Below, one piece after another: positions 44,184-56,169 of a stretch of 64,000 bases of DNA. Source of the stretch: Pseudomonas fulva (GTDB lineage Bacteria; Pseudomonadota; Gammaproteobacteria; Pseudomonadales; Pseudomonadaceae); NCBI RefSeq assembly GCF_015680705.1, contig NZ_JADNYP010000007.1, forward strand, positions 124,001 through 188,000. The letters run 5' to 3'. How positions within the stretch are numbered: position 1 is the stretch's first letter; every line of letters starts with the position of its first letter. Both the position numbers and the translations under genes were made by a program. The notes beneath the pieces are model-generated. The model searched no databases. It was not told the origin of the DNA and worked only from the letters and a program-made list of their open reading frames with translations.

Positions 44184-45722
44184 ATGCGCTGGATCACCCG
44201 CCCCGGCTGGCCCGGTAACCTGCTGGCCGTGGCGGCCGGCGCCCTCACCTCGCTGGCACTGGCGCCGTTCGGTCTCTGGCCGATCGCCTTGCTGGTCATC
44301 GTCGTCTTCTACCTCGGCCTGCGCGAACTGAGCCCGCGCCAGGCCCTGTGGCGCGGCTGGTGCTACGGCTTCGGCCTGTACGGTGCCGGCACCAGCTGGA
44401 TCTACGTGAGCATGAACACCTACGGTGGGGCTTCGCCGCTGCTGGCGACCGTGCTGCTGGTCGCGTTCTTCGCCGCCCTGGCCTGGTTCTTCGCCCTGCC
44501 CGCCTGGCTTTGGGCGCGTTGGCTTCGCCGCAACGAGGCGCCGCTGGCCGATGCGCTGGGCTTCGCCGCCCTATGGCTGCTGCAGGAGGCTTTTCGCGGC
44601 TGGTTCCTGACCGGCTTCCCCTGGCTGTACGCCGGCTACAGCCAGCTCGATGGCCCGCTGGCCGGCCTGGCACCGCTCGGTGGGGTCTGGCTGATCTCCT
44701 TCGTGCTGGCGCTGAGCGCCGCGCTGCTGTGCAACCTGCATCGGCTGCGCCAGCGGCCGGCGCTGCTGGCCTGCGGCCTGGTGCTGCTGCTGGCGCCCTG
44801 GGCCGTGGGCCTGGCGCTCAAGGGCCACGCCTGGACCCAGCCGGCCGGCGCGCCGCTCAAGGTGGCCGCCCTGCAAGGCAACGTCGAGCAGGACCTGAAA
44901 TGGGACCCGGCGCATATCGATGCGCAACTGGCGCTGTATCGCGACATGACGTTCACCTCGCGCCCGGTCGATCTGCTGGTCTGGCCGGAGACCGCGGTAC
45001 CGGTGCTCAAGGACCAGGCCCAAGGCTTCATCGACGTGATGGGCAGGTTCGCCGCCGACCGGAATTCGGCGCTGATCACCGGCGTGCCGGTGCGCCAGAT
45101 CGTCGACCAGCAGCGCCGCTACTACAACGGCATCACCGTGACCGGCGAAGGCGCGGGCACCTACCTCAAGCAGAAGCTGGTGCCCTTCGGCGAGTACGTG
45201 CCGCTGCAGGACATGCTGCGCGGCCTCATCGAGTTCTTCAACCTGCCGATGTCGGATTTCGCCCGAGGCCCGCAAGACCAGTCGCTGCTACAGGCCAAGG
45301 GCTACCAGATCGCCCCGTACATCTGCTACGAAGTGGTTTATCCAGAGTTCGCCGCAGGCCTTGCCGCACGCAGCGAGCTGCTCCTGACCATCAGCAACGA
45401 CACCTGGTTCGGTACCTCCATCGGGCCCTTGCAGCACCTGCAGATGGCCCAGATGCGCGCGCTGGAAGCCGGGCGCTGGATGATCCGCGCGACCAACAAC
45501 GGCGTGACCGCGCTGATCGACCCGTTCGGCCGGATCACCACGCAGATCCCGCAATTCGAGCAGGCGGTGCTGTACGGTGAAGTGGTGCCGATGCACCGCC
45601 TGACACCGTACCTGCAATGGCGCTCCTGGCCACTGACGGTGGTTTGCGGGTTGCTGCTGGGCTGGGCATTGCTGGGCAGGCGCATGGCACGGGCGCGAGC
45701 CGTGTCGCCGGCCAGCAGCTGA
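44184..45722 (+). CDS. lnt: Apolipoprotein N-acyltransferase
   Basis: This 512-residue inner-membrane enzyme has seven to eight hydrophobic segments and a periplasmic nitrilase domain with the catalytic triad Glu (WPETAVPV), Lys (YLKQKLVPFGEY) and Cys (APYICYEVVYPE). It adds the third acyl chain to the N-terminal cysteine of lipoproteins. It starts two bases after the corC stop codon. Several lipoproteins encoded in this window (rlpA, lptE, the murein hydrolase) depend on it. Confidence 0.95.
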   Translation: MRWITRPGWPGNLLAVAAGALTSLALAPFGLWPIALLVIVVFYLGLRELSPRQALWRGWCYGFGLYGAGTSWIYVSMNTYGGASPLLATVLLVAFFAALAWFFALPAWLWARWLRRNEAPLADALGFAALWLLQEAFRGWFLTGFPWLYAGYSQLDGPLAGLAPLGGVWLISFVLALSAALLCNLHRLRQRPALLACGLVLLLAPWAVGLALKGHAWTQPAGAPLKVAALQGNVEQDLKWDPAHIDAQLALYRDMTFTSRPVDLLVWPETAVPVLKDQAQGFIDVMGRFAADRNSALITGVPVRQIVDQQRRYYNGITVTGEGAGTYLKQKLVPFGEYVPLQDMLRGLIEFFNLPMSDFARGPQDQSLLQAKGYQIAPYICYEVVYPEFAAGLAARSELLLTISNDTWFGTSIGPLQHLQMAQMRALEAGRWMIRATNNGVTALIDPFGRITTQIPQFEQAVLYGEVVPMHRLTPYLQWRSWPLTVVCGLLLGWALLGRRMARARAVSPASS

Positions 45723-45868
45723 GACTGCTTGCGGGGCGAGCCATCGACATCACGACCGATGGATTCGCCCCCGTTGGATCGCCGGACCCACCATCCACAC
45801 TGCTGACAGCCGATCGCGCAGGCGTGCCTTTCCCTTGCTGTGCGCTCGAACGCAGGCCAGCACCACCT

Positions 45869-46630
45869 TCAATGGAACAGCCGATACCCAAGCAGCCCCG
45901 CCGCCTCGTTGAGCAACTGGCCACTCTGCCAGATCGCCCGGCTCTCCGGCAGCAGTCCTGCGAACGGCCGGCCATGGGGCTTGCCAAGAAAGCCCATCGG
46001 CGCGGGCAGCACCTCGAAGCCGTTGCGCTCGAAACTCCAGCGCGAACGCTGCATGTGCCAGGCCTGGGTGACCAGCACGACGCGACGGATGCCCAGCGGT
46101 TGCAGCAGACGCGCGCTGAAACGGGCATTCTCCCAGGTCGTGCGGCTCTCGCCCTCCTGCCAGGTCACGTCCACGCCGAAATCCGCCCGCAAGCGCTCGG
46201 CCATCAGGCGCGCCTCGCTCGGTGGCGTGCCGTAATGCAGCCCGCCGCTGGTCAGCACTGGCAAACCCGAGGCCTTGGCCAGTTGTGCGGCAAAGCGCAT
46301 GCGCTCGAGCGCCATGCCGGTGGGTTGGTCCTGGCCGCCCCAGCCCGGATCGCCCCGTTCGCGGCCCGCCCCGAGCAGCACGATCGCATCGGCTCGCGCC
46401 GCCAGCCCGGACCAGTCCTGCAGCGCCAGCGCAGGCTCGGTCTCGAGCCAGCGCGCTGCCTGTTCCACCGCCACTGGCAGGCTCATCAGCCACAATCCGC
46501 CAAGCCCCACGGCGAAGCACAGGCGCGCCAGCGCCGGACAGCGCTGGCGTAGCCACCAGGCAGCGAGCAGCATCAGCAGCAGCAAGCCCGGCGGCAGCAG
46601 CCACTGCTTGAGGAAAAAGCGGATCGGCAT
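45869..46630 (-). CDS. YdcF/ElyC-family DUF218 membrane protein
   Basis: This 253-residue protein starts at the ATG at 46630 (MPIRFFLKQWLLPPG) after GGGAG. Two N-terminal membrane helices precede the DUF218 domain with ADAIVLLGAGRERGD, SGGLHYGTPPSEA, ESRTTWENARFSA and LVTQAWHMQRS. ElyC in E. coli is needed for peptidoglycan synthesis via the lipid carrier. The ligand and exact role here are unknown. Convergent with lnt. Confidence 0.88.
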   Translation of the reverse strand: MPIRFFLKQWLLPPGLLLLMLLAAWWLRQRCPALARLCFAVGLGGLWLMSLPVAVEQAARWLETEPALALQDWSGLAARADAIVLLGAGRERGDPGWGGQDQPTGMALERMRFAAQLAKASGLPVLTSGGLHYGTPPSEARLMAERLRADFGVDVTWQEGESRTTWENARFSARLLQPLGIRRVVLVTQAWHMQRSRWSFERNGFEVLPAPMGFLGKPHGRPFAGLLPESRAIWQSGQLLNEAAGLLGYRLFH

Positions 46631-46699
46631 CAGGCACACTCCCGGCAAGTGTGCGCAGCCTAGGGGTATCGCCGTCCGGCGACAAGTCGCAAGCGGCGT

Positions 46700-47017
46700 T
46701 CAGCGCAATGGCAGGCTACGTCCGCCCGGCCTGGCGTTGCGGCGTTTCTTGCCATGCAGCCAGACGACCTTGGCAGTCGCTACCGGCTCGCCCTGGACAA
46801 AGGTGCCCGGGCTGACGTGGCGCCCCACCGGAAGGGCTTCCAGATAATGCCGGATGACGTCGTATTCGGCACGGCTCAAGCCGCGCAGCTCCAGTTCCAC
46901 AGGCATCACATCGCGCAGGCGGTGCGAGGTCCGGGCCGCCTCCAGCGCCAGTCCCAGACGATCGATCAGACGTTCGTAGAGCTCCGGTCTCATTGCGGGT
47001 AATCGTGTATCTCCCAT
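46700..47017 (-). CDS. Small conserved hypothetical protein, 105 residues
   Basis: The gene starts at ATG 47017 (MGDTRLPAMRPELYERLIDRLG) after GAGGTG. The protein is helical and acidic in its N-terminal half and has a basic end (VVWLHGKKRRNARPGGRSLPLR). No signal or membrane segment is seen. It lies divergent to leuS and matches the type of small hypothetical gene found next to leuS in pseudomonads. Function unknown; a family was not recognised. Confidence 0.65.
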   Translation of the reverse strand: MGDTRLPAMRPELYERLIDRLGLALEAARTSHRLRDVMPVELELRGLSRAEYDVIRHYLEALPVGRHVSPGTFVQGEPVATAKVVWLHGKKRRNARPGGRSLPLR

Positions 47018-47064
47018 CCTTGCACCTCGTTGATGGCAATCGGTGTTTCCACACCTGAGCTTAG

Positions 47065-49851
<2,787 letters not shown>

Positions 49852-49912
49852 TGGCAACGCCGGTCGGTGCTGGGCATCGGCCGGCGGCATCGGCCCACAA
49901 CGGAGCTACAAC

Positions 49913-50518
49913 ATGATCAAACGCAATCTGCTGGTAATGGGCCTGGCTGTCCTGCTCAGCGCCTGCGGCTTCCAGCTGCGCGGCACCGGCACTTCCGAGC
50001 TGTCCATCCGCGAGCTGGACGTCAACGCGCGCAACGCCTATGGCGAGACCGTCACCCAGCTGCGCCAGGCCCTGGTCAACAGCGGCGTGCAGGTCCATGC
50101 CGGCGCGCCTTACCGGCTGACCCTGACCAACGAGCAGGAAAACCGGCGCGCGGCCACCTATTCGGGCGGCAGCCGCTCGGCCGAATACGAGCTGACCACG
50201 GTGCTGAACTACACCATCGCCGGCCTGAACAACGCCGAGCTGCTCAGCGACAAGGTCACCGTGCGCAAGATCTACGTGCATGACGGCAACAATGTCACCG
50301 GTTCCGACCAGGAGGCCAGCCAGGTTCGCAAGGAAATGCGTCGCGACCTGGTGCAGGCCATGCTGGTCCGCTTGCAGCTGCTGACGCCTGCCCAACTGGA
50401 CCAGCTCCAGCAGCAGGCCGACGAGCGCGCCAAGGCGCAGGCGCAGGCACTCGAGGCGGCACGTCGCGCCCAGGCCGAGACGCCACAGCAATCGCCACTG
50501 GAAATCCCGGCCAACTGA
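49913..50518 (+). CDS. lptE: LPS-assembly lipoprotein LptE
   Basis: This 201-residue protein has a lipobox (LLSAC) after a short signal peptide, then GFQLRGTG, TYSGGSRSAEYEL and the long C-terminal helix rich in Ala, Gln and Arg. LptE forms the plug of the LptD barrel in the outer membrane and is needed for LPS insertion. It follows leuS and precedes holA. Confidence 0.94.
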   Translation: MIKRNLLVMGLAVLLSACGFQLRGTGTSELSIRELDVNARNAYGETVTQLRQALVNSGVQVHAGAPYRLTLTNEQENRRAATYSGGSRSAEYELTTVLNYTIAGLNNAELLSDKVTVRKIYVHDGNNVTGSDQEASQVRKEMRRDLVQAMLVRLQLLTPAQLDQLQQQADERAKAQAQALEAARRAQAETPQQSPLEIPAN

Positions 50519-50525
50519 TGCCGAA

Positions 50526-50545
50526 CGGGGCACCCAGGTGCCCCG
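50526..50545 (+). other. Perfect hairpin between lptE and holA
   Basis: CGGGGCACC, CA, GGTGCCCCG forms a perfect 9-bp inverted repeat, with the hairpin ending 10 bases before the holA ATG and starting 7 bases after the lptE stop codon. No U-run follows, so it may be an RNA-stability or translation-control stem rather than a terminator. Confidence 0.5.
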
Positions 50546-50555
50546 TCCTCTCGCC

Positions 50556-51593
50556 ATGAAGCTCTCTCCTGCTCAACTCGACAAACACCTCAAAGGCCAG
50601 CTTGCGCCTGTCTACGTGGTCAGTGGCGACGACCCGCTGCTGTGCCAGGAGGCTGCCGATGCGATCCGCGCGGCCGCTCGCCGACAGGGCTACGACGAGC
50701 GTCAGGTATTCAGTGCCGACGCCAATTTCGACTGGGGCAGCCTGCTGTTGGCCGGCGCCAGCCTCTCGCTGTTCGCCCAGCGACGCCTGCTGGAGCTGCG
50801 CCTGCCGTCCGGCAAGCCAGGCGACAAGGGTGCTGCTGCGTTGATCGAATACTGTGCCAACCCGGCCGAAGATACCTTGCTGCTGATCAGCCTGCCCCGG
50901 CTCGATGCCAGCGCGCAGAAGAGCAAGTGGGGCAAGGCGCTGCTGGAGGGCGCGCAGTGCCAGTTCATCCAGATCTGGCCGATCGACGCCCAGCAGCTGC
51001 CACAATGGATCGCCCAGCGCCTGTCCCAGGCCGGCCTTTCGGCCAGGCGCGACGCCGTCGAGCTGCTCGCTGCCCGGGTCGAGGGCAACCTGCTGGCCGC
51101 CGCCCAGGAAATCGAAAAGCTCAAGCTGCTGGCCGAGGCCAGCCAGGTGACGGTCGAGACGGTGCAGGCTGCCGTGGCCGACAGCGCTCGATTCGACGTG
51201 TTCGGCCTGGTCGATGCCATCCTCAAGGGCGATGCCGGCCATGCCCTGCGCATGTTCGAAGGGCTGCGCGGCGAAGGGGTCGAACCACCGGTGATCCTCT
51301 GGGCGCTGGCCCGTGAGCTGCGGCTGCTGGCGGGCATCGCCCAGCAGTTCAGCCAGGGCGTGCCGCTGGAGAAGGCCTTCAGCCAGGCCCGACCGCCGGT
51401 TTGGGACAAGCGCCGGCCACTGGTCGGCAAGGCCGTGCAGCGCTTGCCGGCCCAGCGCTGGAACCAGCTGCTGCTCGACGCACAACGCATCGATGCGCAG
51501 ATCAAGGGCCAGGCCGAAGGCTCGCCGTGGACCAGCATGACCCGGCTGGTGCTGCTGATGGCCGGGCAGCGCCTGGCCTTGCCAGCAGAGTAA
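50556..51593 (+). CDS. holA: DNA polymerase III delta subunit
   Basis: This 345-residue protein starts at the ATG at 50556 (MKLSPAQLDKHLKGQ). It has the clamp-loader subunit pattern VYVVSGDDPLLCQEAADAIR, LPSGKPGDKGAAALIEYC and the C-terminal collar helices (RWNQLLLDAQRIDAQIKGQ). It is the delta wrench that opens the beta clamp. Its start lies 11 bases after a hairpin in the lptE–holA junction. Confidence 0.95.
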   Translation: MKLSPAQLDKHLKGQLAPVYVVSGDDPLLCQEAADAIRAAARRQGYDERQVFSADANFDWGSLLLAGASLSLFAQRRLLELRLPSGKPGDKGAAALIEYCANPAEDTLLLISLPRLDASAQKSKWGKALLEGAQCQFIQIWPIDAQQLPQWIAQRLSQAGLSARRDAVELLAARVEGNLLAAAQEIEKLKLLAEASQVTVETVQAAVADSARFDVFGLVDAILKGDAGHALRMFEGLRGEGVEPPVILWALARELRLLAGIAQQFSQGVPLEKAFSQARPPVWDKRRPLVGKAVQRLPAQRWNQLLLDAQRIDAQIKGQAEGSPWTSMTRLVLLMAGQRLALPAE

Positions 51594-51689
51594 GGCCAGG
51601 CCGAGCACGCCGATACATACAATCAATTGGCCGCGCCTGGCCGTCGACCCTACAGTTCGCCGCGCAATCAACCAGCATGAGGCACTGCC

Positions 51690-51854
51690 ATGAGCAAGAA
51701 GCCGAGCAAGCACGGCCCCAACAAAGCCAAGTCGATCGTCGCCCAACCCCTGTTCCGTTGTCGCCAGGAACGGGCAAGCAAAGGCAAGGGCAGCTACCGC
51801 CGCGAAGCCTTCCAGTCGAAAGATTGGGAGGCTTCTTGCTTTCTGGCTGCTTGA
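51690..51854 (+). CDS. arfA: Alternative ribosome-rescue factor A
   Basis: This short 54-codon gene has ATG at 51690 and TGA at 51852. The protein MSKKPSKHGPNKAKSIVAQP… carries the ArfA core: PLFRCRQERASKGKGSY, then R…WEAS, as in E. coli ArfA (PLFRQRVEKNKKGKGSY … WEAS). ArfA enters stalled, non-stop ribosomes and recruits RF2. The KGKGSY segment is the part that contacts the mRNA tunnel. It overlaps a very strong hairpin whose cleavage or termination would make its own mRNA non-stop, the known mode of arfA control. A GAGGCACTGCC site precedes the ATG. Confidence 0.85.
   Translation: MSKKPSKHGPNKAKSIVAQPLFRCRQERASKGKGSYRREAFQSKDWEASCFLAA
51804..51843 (+). terminator. In-gene hairpin/terminator of arfA
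   Basis: GAAGCCTTCCAGTC (51804–51817), GAAA loop (51818–51821) and GATTGGGAGGCTTC (51822–51835) form a 14-bp stem with two G·U pairs. A T-rich stretch TTGCTTTCT follows. It lies entirely inside the arfA coding sequence, ending 17 bases before its stop codon at 51852. In E. coli the arfA mRNA is cut by RNase III or terminated at the corresponding place, giving a non-stop message. Confidence 0.8.
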
Positions 51855-51914
51855 GGCACGAACTGCGCGAGCATGATATGGTCTTCACCTAACCTGCAAT
51901 TCCTGGATTCGTGC

Positions 51915-53231
51915 ATGCTTTTTCGTCTTCCCATCGATCGGCACCCTCGTCACCTCGTGGCAGCCTCGAGCCTCGTCCTTCTCGTCGCCTGCGCCGAGAA
52001 ACCCACCGCCGCGGATGCCTTGCCCCTGGCGCCGGCCCAGCCAGCCGTGGCCGCGACACAGCCGAGCGCCGTGAACGATGCCAGCATCCAGATCGAACCG
52101 CAGCAATCCTTCGCCCAGTGGCAGGCGCGCTTTCGGGAGCAGGCTTTGCAGGCCGGTATCAGTGCGGCGACGTTCGACCGCGCCTTCCTCGACGTCACGC
52201 CCGACATGGACGTGATCAAGGCTGACCGCAGCCAGCCGGAATTCACCCGGCCGGTCTGGGAATACCTCGACGGCGCACTGTCGCCGGTGCGCGTGCGCAA
52301 GGGCAAGGCGCTGCTGCAACAGCATGCCGCCCTCCTGCAACAGCTCGAGGAGCGCTATGGCGTGGATCGGCAGATCCTGGTCTCGGTCTGGGGAATGGAA
52401 AGCAACTTCGGTCAGTTCCAGGGCAGCAAGTCGGTGATCCGTTCGCTGGCGACCCTGGCCTACGAGGGGCGCCGGCCAGCCTTCGCCCACGACCAGTTGA
52501 TCGCTGCCCTGCAGATCCTGCAACATGGTGACATCCAGCCGGACGCCATGCGTGGCTCCTGGGCGGGAGCCATGGGCCAGACCCAGTTCATCCCGACGAC
52601 CTACAACACCCACGCGGTGGATTTCGATGGCGATGGGCGACGCGACATCTGGAACAGCGTTCCGGATGCGCTGGCCTCCACCGCGCACTACCTGCAAAGC
52701 TCGGGCTGGAAGCGAGGCCAGCCCTGGGGCTTCGAAGTCCAGATACCTGCCGGCTTCGACTACTGGCTGGCCGATGGCGCCCAGCGCAGGCCAGTCAGCG
52801 AATGGCTGCAGCTGGGCCTCCAGCTGCCCGCCGGGACTCGCCTGCCGGACGGCAGTAGCCAGCTCCCTGCCGCGCTGCTGCTGCCGGCCGGAGCACGCGG
52901 CCCGGCCTTCCTGGTGCTGGACAACTTCAAGGCAATCCTGCGCTACAACAATTCCTCGTCCTATGCCCTGGCGGTCAGCCTGCTGGGCGATCGCTTCTCG
53001 GGCTGGGGTTTCATCGCCGGTGCCTGGCCCAAGGATGACCGACCGCTCAGTCGCAGCGAGCGCATGGAGCTGCAAAACCTGCTCAACGATGGCGGCCACG
53101 AAGCCGGGAACGCCGATGGCATCATCGGCGCCAACACCCGCAAGGCCATCCGCAATGCCCAACAGGGGCTAGGCTGGCCGGCGGATGGTTATCCGACGCA
53201 CCAGTTGCTGGATAGTTTGCGCCAGCGTTGA
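51915..53231 (+). CDS. Lytic murein transglycosylase (SltB-type lipoprotein with PG-binding domain)
   Basis: This 438-residue protein starts at the ATG at 51915 (MLFRLPIDRHPRHLV). It has a lipoprotein signal with lipobox LVAC, an SLT_2/MltB-type catalytic domain with Glu in VWGMESNFG, the WAGAMGQTQFIPTTYNTHAVDFDGDG segment split by a conserved loop, and a C-terminal PG_binding_1 domain (LLNDGGHEAGNADGIIG, NTRKAIRNAQ). It cleaves glycan strands with formation of 1,6-anhydro-muramic ends. It is a second MltB-type enzyme besides mltB at 58868. Confidence 0.92.
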   Translation: MLFRLPIDRHPRHLVAASSLVLLVACAEKPTAADALPLAPAQPAVAATQPSAVNDASIQIEPQQSFAQWQARFREQALQAGISAATFDRAFLDVTPDMDVIKADRSQPEFTRPVWEYLDGALSPVRVRKGKALLQQHAALLQQLEERYGVDRQILVSVWGMESNFGQFQGSKSVIRSLATLAYEGRRPAFAHDQLIAALQILQHGDIQPDAMRGSWAGAMGQTQFIPTTYNTHAVDFDGDGRRDIWNSVPDALASTAHYLQSSGWKRGQPWGFEVQIPAGFDYWLADGAQRRPVSEWLQLGLQLPAGTRLPDGSSQLPAALLLPAGARGPAFLVLDNFKAILRYNNSSSYALAVSLLGDRFSGWGFIAGAWPKDDRPLSRSERMELQNLLNDGGHEAGNADGIIGANTRKAIRNAQQGLGWPADGYPTHQLLDSLRQR

Positions 53232-53458
53232 GGCGCGGTCGCCGTATGGCCTGGGTCATGGCTTGAAGATGGCCCTCGCTGGGGCGGCCGCCGCCGGGGC
53301 GCCAGAAGCACCTGCTTCAGGCGTCCCGGACAGCCAGTGGCGGGTTCGACATCCTGGAGCCGCTTGGCAGCCCATTGCGCAGGGCGTCCCCTCCTACGCG
53401 GGGCCGTGCCAGCGAGGTGAGGACGGTCTGCCGGTTCCTTGTTCCCGCTCCATGGGTT

Positions 53459-54397
53459 TCATTCCCGAAACAACGCCTGGTCGAGCCTGAGGCCCGGCCG
53501 GCGACTGTCGAGCGTCACCTGGGCCCCTAGCGGCAGGCAGATGTTCGGATCGCAATGCCCACTGCGCCAGCCGGCCAGCACCGGGATCTCCAGCGGGCCG
53601 AAGATCTCCAGCAACAACGGTGTCAGCGCCGCCACGCTGATCCCCGCGAAATCGCCTGCCAGCACGCCACGCACGCCGTGCAGCTTGCCGGCCAGGCGCA
53701 GTTGCGTCAGCAGGCGGTCGACACGATACAGCGGCTCGTTGACGTCCTCGATGAACAGGATGCTGCCGTGGGTCTGCACTTCGGCCAACGTGCCCAAGGT
53801 TGCGTTGAGCAACGACAGGTTCCCCCCCACCAAACGCCCGCTGGCACTGCCCGGTAGCACGCACGTCAACGGATGGGCCTGCGGATGGAGAATCTGTTCG
53901 CCCGCCCCGAGCTCGCCACGCAGCTGCTGCAGCAGCGAGCTGGCGGTCGGTTCCTGCTTGTGGCCGAGCAGATCGGCATTGAGCATGGCGCCGTGAAAGG
54001 TCACGAAGCCGGCATGCCGCTGGATCACTGTGTGCAAGGCGGTCGCGTCGCTGTAGCCGATGAACGGCTTGGGGTTGTCACGCAGCAGATCGATATCCAG
54101 CCCTTCGAGCAGGCGCATGCTGCCGTAGCCACCACGCATGCACATGACCGCCGCGATGGCGGGGTCGGCGAAGGCAGCATGCAGGTCCGAAAGACGTCGC
54201 TCGTCGCAACCGGCCAGGTATCCTTGGGCTTCGTCGACACCGGGATAGAGATGGCAATCGTAGCCACGCTGCATGAACCAGCGGCGCGCCTGCTCGGCAT
54301 CCAGCCGGGCCGGGCCGGCCGGAGCGATGATGCCGAAGCAGTTGCCTGGCGACACACGTGCCGGAAGCGTCGAAACACTACGCTCGCCCTCGATCAT
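53459..54397 (-). CDS. ldcA: LD-carboxypeptidase (peptidase S66)
   Basis: This 312-residue protein is taken from ATG 54397 (MIEGERSVSTLPARV), seven bases after AAGGAG; a TTG at 54400 is the alternative. It has the S66 nucleophile serine in MRGGYGSMRLL, FIGYSDATALH, and the Glu/His relay in WRSGHCDPNICLPLG. It removes the terminal D-alanine from tetrapeptides of recycled murein in the cytoplasm. It ends a run of envelope genes and converges with the murein hydrolase. Confidence 0.93.
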   Translation of the reverse strand: MIEGERSVSTLPARVSPGNCFGIIAPAGPARLDAEQARRWFMQRGYDCHLYPGVDEAQGYLAGCDERRLSDLHAAFADPAIAAVMCMRGGYGSMRLLEGLDIDLLRDNPKPFIGYSDATALHTVIQRHAGFVTFHGAMLNADLLGHKQEPTASSLLQQLRGELGAGEQILHPQAHPLTCVLPGSASGRLVGGNLSLLNATLGTLAEVQTHGSILFIEDVNEPLYRVDRLLTQLRLAGKLHGVRGVLAGDFAGISVAALTPLLLEIFGPLEIPVLAGWRSGHCDPNICLPLGAQVTLDSRRPGLRLDQALFRE

Positions 54398-54449
54398 CAA
54401 CCTACTCCTTACGTCGGCACTGCGCCGCGCTCGAACATCCTGGAATGAA

Positions 54450-54484
54450 AATGCCGATGCCGCCAGCAGGCGCGCATCGGCATT
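54450..54484 (-). terminator. Terminator after lipA
   Basis: On the minus strand AATGCCGATGC, loop of 13 and GCATCGGCATT, followed by TTC. An 11-bp stem 19 bases after the lipA stop codon. The U-tract is short, so efficiency may be moderate. Confidence 0.65.
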
Positions 54485-54502
54485 CGACTGGTCAAGCCTT
54501 GC

Positions 54503-55519
54503 TCAGAGCTTGATCTTGGCTTCGTGAGCTTGCTGGTCGGCATGGTAGGAAGAACGTACCAGCGGCCCGGAGGCGACGTTCTTGAAGCCCATGCGATAGC
54601 CTTCCTCGGCGAACCAGGCAAAGGTATCCGGATGCACGAAGCGCTGCACCGGCAAGTGACTGCGCGAAGGCTGCAAGTACTGCCCCAGGGTCAGCATGTC
54701 GATGTCATGCTCGCGCATGCGCTGCATGACTTCGATGACTTCCTCGTCGGTCTCGCCAAGCCCGAGCATCAGGCCCGATTTGGTCGGCACATGGGGCACC
54801 AGCTGCTTGAACTTCTGCAGCAGGTCCAGCGACCAGTCGTAGTCCGAACCCGGACGCGCGGCCTTGTACAGGCGCGGGACAGTCTCGAGGTTGTGGTTGA
54901 ACACATCCGGCGGCTCCTGGGCGGTGATCTCCAGGGCCACGTCCATGCGCCCGCGGTAATCGGGCACCAGGGTCTCGAGCTGCACGCCCGGCGACAACGC
55001 GCGAATCTCGCGGATGCAGTCGGCGAAATGCTGCGCGCCACCGTCGCGCAGGTCATCCCGGTCGACCGAGGTGATGACCACGTACTTCAGGCGCAGGTCG
55101 GCGATGGCGATGGCCAGGTTCTTCGGCTCGTCGATGTCCAGCGGCTTGGGCCGACCGTGGCCGACGTCGCAGAACGGACAACGGCGGGTGCAGATGTCGC
55201 CCATGATCATGAAGGTCGCGGTGCCGCCGGAGAAGCATTCGCCCAGGTTCGGGCAGGATGCTTCCTCGCACACGCTGTGCAGCTTGTGCTTGCGCAGCAG
55301 CTGCTTGATCCGGTCGACTTCCGGGGAAACCGGGATGCGCACGCGGATCCAGTCCGGCTTCTTCGGCAGCTCCTCGGTCGGGATGATCTTCACCGGGATG
55401 CGCGCGACCTTTTCCGCGCCACGCAGCTTCACCCCGGCCTCGACCTTTCGAGGGGCGGGGCGCGGGGTGACATCGGTCGCCTGGATCAGGTTCGGCACGG
55501 TTTCTTGCACAATAGTCAT
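54503..55519 (-). CDS. lipA: Lipoyl synthase
   Basis: This 338-residue radical-SAM enzyme has two [4Fe-4S] sites: auxiliary CxxxxCxxxxxC ([12 protein letters not shown]) and the SAM site CxxxCxxC (CTRRCPFC), with [11 protein letters not shown] and [12 protein letters not shown]. It inserts sulfur into protein-bound octanoyl groups. It follows lipB by two bases, so the pair is one operon. Confidence 0.97.
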   Translation of the reverse strand: MTIVQETVPNLIQATDVTPRPAPRKVEAGVKLRGAEKVARIPVKIIPTEELPKKPDWIRVRIPVSPEVDRIKQLLRKHKLHSVCEEASCPNLGECFSGGTATFMIMGDICTRRCPFCDVGHGRPKPLDIDEPKNLAIAIADLRLKYVVITSVDRDDLRDGGAQHFADCIREIRALSPGVQLETLVPDYRGRMDVALEITAQEPPDVFNHNLETVPRLYKAARPGSDYDWSLDLLQKFKQLVPHVPTKSGLMLGLGETDEEVIEVMQRMREHDIDMLTLGQYLQPSRSHLPVQRFVHPDTFAWFAEEGYRMGFKNVASGPLVRSSYHADQQAHEAKIKL

Positions 55520-55521
55520 AT

Positions 55522-56169
55522 TCAGTCGATTCCGCCCGTAAGGGTCGTCTGCTCAGCATAGTCGAGGTGGTTGACCAGCTGGTCGCGCAGCCTTGTCCTG
55601 ACCTCGGAGAATTCGATCGGCCCTGCATGGTCGCGCAGCTGGGTCATGGTCAGCCCCGCATATCCACAGGGGTTGATGCGGCGAAACGGTGCCAGGTCCA
55701 TGTCCACGTTGAGCGCCAGCCCGTGGAACGAACGGCCGTTGCGGATGCGCAGGCCGAGCGAGGCGATCTTCGCCCCGCCGACGTAGACGCCAGGCGCGTC
55801 GGGCTTGGCCAGCGCTGGCACGCCATACCCGGCGAGCAGGTCGATCAGGCTCTGCTCGATGCGGCTGACCAGCTCGCGCACGCCGATGCCGCGACGACGC
55901 ACGTCGAGCAGCAGATAGGCGACCAGCTGACCAGGGCCATGGTAGGTCACCTGGCCACCACGGTCGGTCTGTACCACCGGAATGTCGCCAGGCATCAGCA
56001 GGTGCTCGGCCTTGCCGGCCTGGCCCTGGGTGAACACTGGAGGATGTTCGACCAGCCAGGCTTGATCGCCGCTTTCGGCATCGCGCTCGGCGGTGAAGCG
56101 GCGCATGGCCGCCAGCACCGGTTCGTAGGGCACCAGCCCGAGATCGCGAAAGCCGAGGCTACCGGGCAT
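55522..56169 (-). CDS. lipB: Octanoyl-ACP:protein octanoyltransferase
   Basis: This 215-residue protein starts at the ATG at 56169, overlapping the ybeD stop (TGATG). It has the active-site [10 protein letters not shown] cysteine, [12 protein letters not shown] lysine and [19 protein letters not shown]. It transfers octanoate from ACP to lipoyl domains, the step before LipA. Confidence 0.96.
   Translation of the reverse strand: MPGSLGFRDLGLVPYEPVLAAMRRFTAERDAESGDQAWLVEHPPVFTQGQAGKAEHLLMPGDIPVVQTDRGGQVTYHGPGQLVAYLLLDVRRRGIGVRELVSRIEQSLIDLLAGYGVPALAKPDAPGVYVGGAKIASLGLRIRNGRSFHGLALNVDMDLAPFRRINPCGYAGLTMTQLRDHAGPIEFSEVRTRLRDQLVNHLDYAEQTTLTGGID

Noticed and set aside
53232..53458. Possible small gene between the murein hydrolase and ldcA
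   Set aside because: Frames here lack start signals and family resemblance; the region is a convergent gap with only weak GC-rich repeats.
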